From CAYVXT01 sp964455485 (GTDB lineage Bacteria > Patescibacteriota > Minisyncoccia > Phycocordibacterales > WO2-35-19), in assembly GCA_964455485.1 (NCBI GenBank), contig CAYVXT010000010.1, positions 1 through 22,302 on the forward strand: 22,302 nucleotides of DNA, read 5' to 3'. The notes beneath the pieces are model-generated. The model saw only the letters and a program-made list of their open reading frames with translations. It ran no database searches and had not been told where the DNA came from. A program made the translations under genes and the position numbers. Positions 6,286-11,864 of the stretch are shown here, piece after piece. Every line of letters starts with the position of its first letter. Position 1 is the first letter of the stretch.

Positions 6286-6693
6286 ATGAAGAAGATTTTA
6301 GTGATAGATGATGACCAATTCTTTTCTAAGACTTTGGAAGCTGCACTACCACAAGGTAAGTATGAGCTTGTAAGCGCTGAGGATGGCGAAGTGGGTTTAG
6401 AAAAACTCAAATCAACAAAACCAGATTTAATAATACTTGACCTCATGATGCCGAAACTCGATGGTACGGCTTTTCTTGAAAAGCTCCAGGAGTCTCCTGA
6501 TTTACCAAAGGTGCCTATATTGGTGTCCTCAAATCTTTCCAGTGTCAAAAAAATTAGCGATGTAATGGTTAAAAAAGGTGTAGTAGGGTATGTGATCAAA
6601 TCCGACGAAAGTTTGCAGTCAATCGTTCAAGATATTGAAAGAATATTGGGAGAAGAAAAGAGGGACGCTGGAGAAAATAAGCTGGAATCCTAA
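6286..6693 (+). CDS. single-domain response regulator (CheY-like receiver)
   Basis: The protein is a bare receiver domain of about 135 residues. The acidic pocket is D8-D9-D10, the phosphorylated Asp is D52 in I-I-L-D-L-M-M-P, the switch Ser lies in V-S-S-N and the conserved Lys in Y-V-I-K-S. No DNA-binding output domain follows, so it probably acts by protein contact or as a phosphorelay step. An in-frame ATG at 6247, directly after the kinase stop codon, would add 13 residues. I prefer 6286 because M-K-K-I-L-V-I-D-D-D is the normal family start, although stop-start adjacency also occurs at 4500/4501. Its end overlaps the convergent VTT gene by four bases. Confidence 0.9.
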   Translation: MKKILVIDDDQFFSKTLEAALPQGKYELVSAEDGEVGLEKLKSTKPDLIILDLMMPKLDGTAFLEKLQESPDLPKVPILVSSNLSSVKKISDVMVKKGVVGYVIKSDESLQSIVQDIERILGEEKRDAGENKLES

Positions 6694-7265
6694 AATATTT
6701 TAGTCAGTAGAGACCCAAAATAAACAGCTGCCACATTGCTAGGTACAAGACCTAGCAATGTTCCTAATACGTAGTTGTATACACTTATTTTCGATATACC
6801 CATCAGAATATTTAATACATTAAACGGCATTATCGGGGCAATTCGAAGAATTATAAGATCAATCAATCCACCTCTCTCAAGTCTGGCATTGTATTTGCCA
6901 ACAATCCTTAAATATTTATTTTCCAGGATTTTGTCTACCCAAGTCTTTCCTAATTTTCTAGATACCAAAAAAACTAAACAAGAACTTAAAAAGCCTCCGA
7001 TGATGGTATAAAAAAGTCCAAGCTCAAAACCAAAGAGTATCCCAGCTAATGCCATAAATGGTGTAGAAGGAATGAATATTGTTGCTGCTATGTAAATGGC
7101 AATAAATACTACTGGAGCCCATACCCCATATCCACCGATAATCATACGAAATTCCTCAATCGTCATCTGGTCTTTGAGGTGAAAATAACCATAAATTGAG
7201 GCAATAACTACAATAATAAATAAGCCAAAAAAGTATTTACGAGCATTGTTCCACCGTGAATTCAT
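6690..7265 (-). CDS. TVP38/TMEM64 (VTT/DedA-type) membrane protein
   Basis: This 191-residue membrane protein has a first helix at about 12-28, then the VTT core. The core carries G-V-W-A-P-V-V-F-I, F-I-P-S-T-P-F-M-A-L-A-G-I-L-F-G, an amphipathic stretch with K-Y-N-A-R-L-E-R-G-G, and L-R-I-A-P-I-M-P-F-N-V-L-N. The two re-entrant loops with R-x-A-P-x-x-P mark the DedA/TMEM64/VMP1 superfamily. Members are linked to lipid scrambling and undecaprenyl-phosphate or phospholipid transport. It is transcribed against the response regulator gene; the stops overlap at 6690-6693. Its start lies 46 bases from the divergent folD start. Confidence 0.88.
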   Translation of the reverse strand: MNSRWNNARKYFFGLFIIVVIASIYGYFHLKDQMTIEEFRMIIGGYGVWAPVVFIAIYIAATIFIPSTPFMALAGILFGFELGLFYTIIGGFLSSCLVFLVSRKLGKTWVDKILENKYLRIVGKYNARLERGGLIDLIILRIAPIMPFNVLNILMGISKISVYNYVLGTLLGLVPSNVAAVYFGSLLTKIF

Positions 7266-7296
7266 GTCTTAATAATACCAGAATTGGTGTTTTGTA

Positions 7297-7305
7297 TGCT
7301 ATATT
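7297..7305 (+). promoter_or_regulatory. extended -10 promoter of folD, leaderless configuration
   Basis: TGc-TATATT (7297-7305), six bases, then ATG 7312. The transcription start should coincide with the start codon. Confidence 0.6.
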
Positions 7306-7311
7306 TGCGGT

Positions 7312-8127
7312 ATGGCAGAGGTTTTATACGGATCTCCTGTAAGAGATAGCATAAAAGTGCGTCTACAGAATAGGGTATTAAGCTTAGGGTTTAAGCCCAC
7401 TTTGGCAATAATACAAAGTGGTGACAGGCCTGATTCTAATTTGTACATAAAAAACAAAATAAAGTTTGGTGAAGATGTTGGCATAAACGTGATACTTGAA
7501 AAGCAACTTCCTACTCATGATCTAGAAAGAGATATTCAAATTTTAGTTTCAATGATTGAGAAGTTAAATACTGATACAAGCGTAAATGGTATTATCGTAC
7601 AACTTCCTTTACCTACAGGATTTGATTCAGAAAAAATTCTTCAGCATATAAGTAAAGAGAAGGATGCGGATGGTTTGATTTTCCATGAAATGGTGCCTGC
7701 AACTGCAAAAGCTGTGATGTCAATTTTTGATTTTTATAATATAGAAATCAAAGGTAAGAAAGCTGCTGTGATCGGGCGATCAAGGCTAGCGGGTGCTCCA
7801 ATAGCAAAAGAGCTTGAAAAAGCTGGAGCACTGGTAACCGTTTGCCATAGAGGCACTCAGAATATGGCTCAAATATGCAAGAGTTCTGAAATCTTAGTTT
7901 CTGCAGCGGGTCACGCCAACCTTGTTACCGAAGAATTTACAAATGACGAACAGGTTGTAATAGATGTTGGTATAAATAGATTGGACGGCAAGTTGGTTGG
8001 AGATGTAGATTTTGAATCAGTTAGCAAAATCGCTCGGGCCATAACACCAGTCCCTGGAGGCATAGGACCCCTTACGGTAGGGTGCCTATTCGAAAATTTG
8101 CTCGATTTGGCAGAACGCAAAATATAA
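7312..8127 (+). CDS. folD: bifunctional methylenetetrahydrofolate dehydrogenase / cyclohydrolase
   Basis: FolD interconverts 5,10-methylene-THF, methenyl-THF and 10-formyl-THF with NADP in the cytoplasm. The catalytic Y45-x3-K49 pair is present (Y-I-K-N-K), as are V-Q-L-P-L-P (96-101, with Q97), K-D-A-D-G (117-121), the dinucleotide-binding G-R-S-R-L-A-G-A-P (155-163) and P-V-P-G-G-I-G-P-L-T-V-G (246-257). At 271 residues it is a little shorter than the usual 280-300. The stretch after K-D-A-D-G lacks the normal N-x-G-x-L loop, and P-A-T-A stands where P-C-T-P is common. Function should be kept because the catalytic residues remain. It shares the one-carbon pathway with glyA and the ThyX-like gene in this window. 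No SD is present, in line with the leaderless promoter. Confidence 0.95.
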   Translation: MAEVLYGSPVRDSIKVRLQNRVLSLGFKPTLAIIQSGDRPDSNLYIKNKIKFGEDVGINVILEKQLPTHDLERDIQILVSMIEKLNTDTSVNGIIVQLPLPTGFDSEKILQHISKEKDADGLIFHEMVPATAKAVMSIFDFYNIEIKGKKAAVIGRSRLAGAPIAKELEKAGALVTVCHRGTQNMAQICKSSEILVSAAGHANLVTEEFTNDEQVVIDVGINRLDGKLVGDVDFESVSKIARAITPVPGGIGPLTVGCLFENLLDLAERKI

Positions 8128-8145
8128 AAATCCATCTTGTTTTTG

Positions 8146-8154
8146 TGGTATAAT
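8146..8154 (+). promoter_or_regulatory. extended -10 promoter of the SIMPL-domain gene
   Basis: TGg-TATAAT (8146-8154) lies about 33 bases before the expected first codon at 8194. Unlike the neighbouring examples it leaves a short AT-rich leader. Confidence 0.55.
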
Positions 8155-8193
8155 TTTTAGGCTTAAAATCAATTATTAATTAATTTTTTATTC

Positions 8194-9018
8194 ATGATGA
8201 ATCAGATTTTTGGAGAAGAGAAGGGGGCAAGAATAGCAAAATGGGCAATAATTTCGCTTGTTATGTTATCGGCTTTTCTTCTTGTTAAAGTTTTAGGTGA
8301 TTTGAAGAGATTACCAAGAGCTGGTACAGAAATTTATCCTCAATCGACCATAATGGCGTCAGGTGAGGGTGAGGCATACGCGGTGCCTGACATAGCTTCT
8401 TTCAATTTCACAGTCTCCGAAACTGGAGATACTGTAAAACAGGCGCAAGAGAAGCTTGATGTAAAAGTAAATAAAGCTCTTGCTGCAGTAAGAGAGTCGG
8501 GAGTGGAAGATAAAGATATTAAAACTACAAATTACAGTGCTAATCCTAAATATGAGTGGGAGCAAGTATATTGCGCACAGGTTGTAGGTGTACCATGTCC
8601 CCCTGGTAAAAATATTTTGAAGGGTTATGAAGTAAGTCAGAGCATTACTGTGAAAATAAGAGATACTGAAAAAGCTGGAGATCTCGTAACCAAGGTAGGT
8701 GCAGTTAATGTTTCTTATATAAGCGGCATTGAATTTTCTGTCGATGATAGGGATAAGTATGTTGCAGAGGCAAGAGAAATGGCCATCAAGAAAGCTCGCG
8801 AAAATGCCAAGAAGCTCGCTAAAGATCTTGGTGTAGATTTGGGAAGAATGCTTTACTTTAATGAAAATGGACCATACCCATATCCATACTACGCTGACGG
8901 AAAAGGTGGAGCTATGATGGAGAGTGCTGTTGCTTCAGCTGCGCCTATGAGAGCCGAGCTTCCAACAGGTGAGACAAAAATAACTGCAAACGTAAGTATT
9001 ACTTACGAGATAAGATAG
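8194..9018 (+). CDS. SIMPL-domain (DUF541/YggE-like) membrane-anchored protein
   Basis: A membrane helix at about residues 17-36 anchors a large extracytoplasmic domain. The domain begins I-M-A-S-G-E-G-E-A-Y-A-V-P-D-I-A, the standard SIMPL opening (V-x-G-x-G-x-x-x-x-x-P-D). It goes on with V-K-Q-A-Q-E-K-L-D, G-V-E-D-K-D-I-K-T-T-N-Y and A-I-K-K-A-R-E-N-A-K-K-L-A-K-D-L-G-V, and ends in I-T-A-N-V-S-I-T-Y-E-I. All of these are family landmarks. SIMPL proteins are periplasmic or surface proteins (E. coli YggE, BP26 of Brucella) linked to stress resistance and able to form ring assemblies. The insert with C-A-Q-V-V-G-V-P-C-P-P has two cysteines that could form a disulfide. ATG 8197 is an equally possible start. 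Confidence 0.9.
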   Translation: MMNQIFGEEKGARIAKWAIISLVMLSAFLLVKVLGDLKRLPRAGTEIYPQSTIMASGEGEAYAVPDIASFNFTVSETGDTVKQAQEKLDVKVNKALAAVRESGVEDKDIKTTNYSANPKYEWEQVYCAQVVGVPCPPGKNILKGYEVSQSITVKIRDTEKAGDLVTKVGAVNVSYISGIEFSVDDRDKYVAEAREMAIKKARENAKKLAKDLGVDLGRMLYFNENGPYPYPYYADGKGGAMMESAVASAAPMRAELPTGETKITANVSITYEIR

Positions 9019-9035
9019 CTATACATTCGACCTAT

Positions 9036-9065
9036 TTGACATAAATAGTGGTCCGGGTGTATAAT
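9036..9065 (+). promoter_or_regulatory. promoter of the secE-nusG-rplK operon
   Basis: Perfect -35 TTGACA (9036-9041), 18-base spacer and perfect -10 TATAAT (9060-9065). The transcription start is expected near 9072, about 65 bases before secE. Confidence 0.85.
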
Positions 9066-9087
9066 ATAGCCACAACTTAATAAAAGA

Positions 9088-9105
9088 CCCCGCAAGGGGT
9101 TTTTT
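9088..9105 (+). terminator. promoter-proximal terminator-like hairpin (possible attenuator)
   Basis: CCCC (9088-9091) and GGGG (9096-9099) pair around a GCAA tetraloop and are followed by six T (9100-9105). It lies about 16 bases downstream of the expected start of the secE operon. It could end the upstream SIMPL transcript, attenuate the operon, or both. Confidence 0.65.
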
Positions 9106-9136
9106 ATTAGGAATTAAGGGTTTTTACCATAAAATT

Positions 9137-9316
9137 ATGTCAATCATAAACTACTTCAGAGACACAAAATCAGAACTTGCACACGTGAATTGGCCGACCA
9201 AGAGGCAGTCAATCATGATTTCTATAGTTGTAATTTTGGTTTCTGTTGTCACTTCTATTTTCTTGGGAGTATTTGATTACATCTTTTCACGAATATTGAA
9301 TTTAGTAATTAACTAA
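9137..9316 (+). CDS. secE: preprotein translocase subunit SecE
   Basis: The frame encodes 59 residues. The amphipathic first part contains the SecE signature E-L-A-H-V-N-W-P-T-K-R-Q (13-24), followed by one membrane helix (about 27-49). This is the minimal single-helix form of SecE, the essential clamp around SecY in the protein-export channel. Position directly before nusG and rplK is the standard bacterial arrangement and confirms the call. There is no SD; the ATG follows an A/T-rich stretch. Confidence 0.93.
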   Translation: MSIINYFRDTKSELAHVNWPTKRQSIMISIVVILVSVVTSIFLGVFDYIFSRILNLVIN

Positions 9317-9318
9317 CT

Positions 9319-9413
9319 CGACACGAATTACGAATAAAAAGCGAATTACACGAATTAAGGAAAGTAAAAAATCTAGATTAGTGTCATTCGTGTGAATTTG
9401 TGGATTGGTGTCG
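9319..9413. repeat. long imperfect inverted repeat between secE and nusG
   Basis: The spacer begins with CGACACGAATTACGAAT and ends with TTGTGGATTGGTGTCG. The reverse complement of the right part (CGACACCAATCCACAAATTC) follows the left part with several mismatches. CGACAC/GTGTCG close the ends, and GAATTACACGAATTA/TAGTGTCATTCGTG fill the middle. No coding frame is credible here. Similar ACGAATTA-type tracts recur in spacers of this kind of genome, so it may be an extragenic repeat or an mRNA-processing hairpin. Confidence 0.55.
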
Positions 9414-9421
9414 CACTTATT

Positions 9422-9967
9422 ATGTCAAAACAACAAATACAAGAGGGTAGAAATTGGTATGCAATACATACCTATTCTGGCTATGAAAACGCTGTGATGC
9501 GAAATTTGAAACAACGCATTGAGTCTTTGGGTATGGAAGACAAAATTTTTAGTGTCATTGTCCCAACCGAAAAGAAAATAAAAATAAAAGGCAACAAAAG
9601 GGTTGAAGAAGAGGAAAAAATTTATCCTGGCTATATTTTGGTTGATATGATTGTGACTGACGAATCTTGGTATGTTGTAAGAAATACTCCTCGTGTGACA
9701 GGTTTCGTCGGATCTGGAGTTTTCCCAGTCCCACTCGACAAAAAGGAAATTGACGAATTGTTTAATAGGATGAGTTCAGAAACAGTAAAGCACAACATTG
9801 ACCTTTCTATGGACGATGCCGTAAAGATTGTAGATGGGCCATTTAAGGATTTGGAGGGTAAGGTTGGCGCTGTAGATGAGTCTAGGGGTAAAGTGAAGGT
9901 TCTAGTTCCTATGTTCGGCCGCGAAACTCCAGTAGAGCTCGACTTCTTGCAAGTTAAGAAGATTTAA
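9422..9967 (+). CDS. nusG: transcription termination/antitermination protein NusG
   Basis: The N-terminal NGN domain starts N-W-Y-A-I-H-T-Y-S-G-Y-E-N and has the hallmark Y-P-G-Y-I-L-V and V-R-N-T-P-R-V-T-G-F-V-G. The C-terminal KOW domain reads D-D-A-V-K-I-V-D-G-P-F-K-D-L-E-G-K-V. NusG binds the RNA polymerase clamp and links transcription to Rho or ribosomes. Length is 181 residues, normal for the family. I chose ATG 9422 over the frame's first ATG at 9392, because 9392 lies within the inverted repeat and would add the unusual segment M-N-L-W-I-G-V-A-L-I. No SD is visible. Confidence 0.96.
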   Translation: MSKQQIQEGRNWYAIHTYSGYENAVMRNLKQRIESLGMEDKIFSVIVPTEKKIKIKGNKRVEEEEKIYPGYILVDMIVTDESWYVVRNTPRVTGFVGSGVFPVPLDKKEIDELFNRMSSETVKHNIDLSMDDAVKIVDGPFKDLEGKVGAVDESRGKVKVLVPMFGRETPVELDFLQVKKI

Positions 9968-9982
9968 GGTAAGGTATAGCTC

Positions 9983-10078
9983 GTCAGTATTGCTTTTGCA
10001 AAAGTCCTCGGGTCTCTTGTCTCGTCCTTGTAAATTTTCAAGGACTTGCAGGCCAGACTTTTGAAAAGCAATACTGAC
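9983..10078 (+). repeat. 96-bp structured element between nusG and rplK
   Basis: A 24-base arm (9983-10006, starting GTCAGTATTGCTTTTG) pairs with a 23-base arm (10056-10078, ending AAAAGCAATACTGAC), perfect apart from one bulged base. An inner hairpin, GTCCTTG (10024-10030) with CAAGGAC (10039-10045), sits on top. The whole would fold into a long bent stem in the rplK leader. It could be an r-protein binding site, an RNase III-type processing site, or a small transposon-like (MITE) insertion. The flanking CTC on each side is too short to prove a target duplication. Confidence 0.7.
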
Positions 10079-10095
10079 TCGCATACATAATAACT

Positions 10096-10515
10096 ATGGC
10101 AAAAAAAGTATCAAAAAAAATAAAATTAGTGTTGGCAGCAGGTAAGGCAACCCCTGCGCCTCCTGTAGGTACGGCTTTGGGTCCAGCTGGTATTAACATT
10201 GGTGAGTTCGTTACCAAATTTAATGAAGCTACTCGAGGTATGGAAGGCTTGGTCCCAGCTGAGATTTCAGTTTATGAGGATAGGACTTTTGATTTTATAT
10301 TAAAAACTCCTCCAGCTTCTAGCCTTATATTGAAGGCTCTCGGTATTGAAAAGGGTGCAGGTAAGCCACCTTCACAAAAAGTGGGTACTATCACCAAAAA
10401 GCAGCTTGAAGAGATTGCAGAGAAGAAGATGGTTGACCTTAACGCAAACGATCTCGAAGCCGCAGTCAAAATCATCGCCGGCCAGTGTAGAAGTATGGGC
10501 GTTGAAGTGAAATAA
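10096..10515 (+). CDS. rplK: 50S ribosomal protein uL11
   Basis: The protein has 139 residues, typical for the family. Landmarks are the proline-rich linker A-T-P-A-P-P-V-G-T-A-L-G-P-A-G-I-N-I (19-36), T-P-P-A-S-S-L-I-L-K-A in the middle and G-Q-C-R-S-M-G-V-E-V at the end. L11 forms the GTPase-associated stalk base with 23S rRNA helices 43/44. The usual next gene, rplA (L1), is absent: a terminator hairpin follows at 10545-10573 and an unrelated gene comes next. Loss or displacement of rplA is in keeping with some Parcubacteria lineages reported to lack L1. Confidence 0.97.
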   Translation: MAKKVSKKIKLVLAAGKATPAPPVGTALGPAGINIGEFVTKFNEATRGMEGLVPAEISVYEDRTFDFILKTPPASSLILKALGIEKGAGKPPSQKVGTITKKQLEEIAEKKMVDLNANDLEAAVKIIAGQCRSMGVEVK

Positions 10516-10544
10516 GAAACTTCAACATAAAATAAATAAAGCAA

Positions 10545-10573
10545 AAATCGAGCACCTTACCGGTGCTCGATTT
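10545..10573 (+). terminator. terminator hairpin after rplK
   Basis: AAATCGAGCACC (10545-10556) and GGTGCTCGATTT (10562-10573) form a perfect 12-bp stem with a TTACC loop. The T-tail is short (TTTG), but its place after rplK and before unrelated DNA supports termination. Confidence 0.7.
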
Positions 10574-10593
10574 GTAAAGCAGAGAACCGTCTT

Positions 10594-10634
10594 TGGCATT
10601 CTTCAGCTAACAGTCTACGATGGCATTCTTCGGC
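10594..10634 (+). repeat. short direct repeat TGGCATTCTTCRGC upstream of dcd
   Basis: TGGCATTCTTCAGC (10594-10607) and TGGCATTCTTCGGC (10621-10634) differ at one of 14 bases and start 27 bases apart. This 150-base region has no gene; the repeats may be a regulator site or relics of insertion. Confidence 0.4.
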
Positions 10635-10723
10635 GGTTGGCTCGACGCAAATATTGCTTCGACACATTATTAAAATTATCTCAACGTGTAATTTTGATTA
10701 AAAAAATGTAAGCTTGCTGAAGT

Positions 10724-11821
10724 ATGGTTCTTTCAGAACAATCGTTAAGAAAATTGATCACTGGAGTACAGCCAATGATCAAATCGGAACTGGATTTGAG
10801 TCAGTTCCTCCAACCCGTTAGCCTCGATTTGCCAATCGGCAATAGAGCCTTTCGAATTTCGGTCAGCACCGTACCTCAGCATGGAGAGGAGGTGATTGCG
10901 TTGATAAAGAGATTTAGGAAGTATGATTTTGAAATACCTCCTAGTGGGGCAGTGTTGGAGAAAGGAATGGTGTACATCATACCCATTGATGTGCAACTAA
11001 AACTTGAGCGGGGCTTCGTTGCACATTTCTCCTCAAAAAGTACATCAGGGAGAAATGACCAAGGTGTCGCGCACCTCAGCAATTCTAACCCGGAGATAAA
11101 CATCACTTCTCCAGGTTATTGTGGAGAGCTCTACTTGGAAGTTGTCCCGATGTCTTGGGACACCACCGTCTATCCACATACTGCGCTAACTCAAATGCGC
11201 ATTCACACTTCCGACACAAAACCTCTTACTGGTTACGAGCTTGCCATACTTCATTCTGAGTACGGCATTGTGAGAGACAAAAACGGAAACCCTATGAGTC
11301 CAGTGATTTCAAACGATTCGGTTTTGTTGCATCTCGATCTCTCTGGAGATCGGGTTGGGCATGAGTCGATCCGCAATCCTGATGGCACGGTTCACTTGGG
11401 GATGAAAGAAGTTGATCCCTATGAAAATTTCTTTCGCCCTATAACAAAAACGTCGCAGGGCGATGTTATACTGCATCCAGATGGATTCTATCTTCTTGCA
11501 ACAAAGGAGAGGATCTACATACCGCCGAACGTCTGTGCGGTCATGGAGCAGTATTCGTCTACACTCGGAGAGTTCTCTACCCACGAGGCAGGTTTTTTTG
11601 ACAGCGGGTTTGGTTCAGAGGGCGGTACTCAAGGGGTTTTGGAAGTTCACGTGTACAAACAAAAAGCCGTTCGTTTTTGGGACGGCCGTCCCGTGTGCAG
11701 AATGGTGTTTTATAGAACCGATGAGATACCCGAATCTGTGTACGGGGCGCAGAGAGGGTCAAATTACGTGGGATCAGGACCCCGCTTACAGAAAAACATA
11801 ATCGGTTATCAAAAATGGTAA
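10724..11821 (+). CDS. dcd: dCTP deaminase, long two-domain type
   Basis: The 365-residue protein resembles the long 2'-deoxycytidine 5'-triphosphate deaminase family (PF06559), roughly twice the length of E. coli Dcd. It carries two dUTPase/Dcd-fold halves. The first half has H-F-S-S-K-S-T-S-G-R (about 101-110), equivalent to the substrate-binding S-S-x-S-x-x-G-R of Dcd/dUTPase. It continues with T-S-P-G-Y-C-G-E-L-Y-L-E-V. The second half has Y-S-S-T-L-G-E-F-S-T-H and G-F-F-D-S-G-F-G with G-G-T-Q-G-V-L-E-V. Dcd converts dCTP to dUTP as a source of dUMP for thymidylate synthesis. The thyX-like and tmk genes beside it fit this. The frame begins at ATG 10724 without an SD. A strong hairpin at 11830-11864 separates it from the convergent gene. 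Confidence 0.85.
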   Translation: MVLSEQSLRKLITGVQPMIKSELDLSQFLQPVSLDLPIGNRAFRISVSTVPQHGEEVIALIKRFRKYDFEIPPSGAVLEKGMVYIIPIDVQLKLERGFVAHFSSKSTSGRNDQGVAHLSNSNPEINITSPGYCGELYLEVVPMSWDTTVYPHTALTQMRIHTSDTKPLTGYELAILHSEYGIVRDKNGNPMSPVISNDSVLLHLDLSGDRVGHESIRNPDGTVHLGMKEVDPYENFFRPITKTSQGDVILHPDGFYLLATKERIYIPPNVCAVMEQYSSTLGEFSTHEAGFFDSGFGSEGGTQGVLEVHVYKQKAVRFWDGRPVCRMVFYRTDEIPESVYGAQRGSNYVGSGPRLQKNIIGYQKW

Positions 11822-11829
11822 AGCAAAAC

Positions 11830-11864
11830 CCCGCGGTGGTCGTTAGACGCACCGCGGGTTTTTT
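11830..11864. terminator. terminator between convergent dcd and thyX-like genes
   Basis: CCCGCGGTG (11830-11838) pairs with CACCGCGGG (11850-11858), followed by six T. A run of A before the stem gives a T-run on the other strand, so it can work in both directions. The minus-strand TGA stop overlaps the end of the T-run. Confidence 0.85.

Noticed and set aside
9392..9421. Longer N-terminus for NusG
   Set aside because: The extra residues come from the inverted repeat and are not NusG-like.
9902..10084. 60-residue minus-strand frame across the nusG-rplK spacer
   Set aside because: It is produced by the inverted repeat and overlaps the nusG end.
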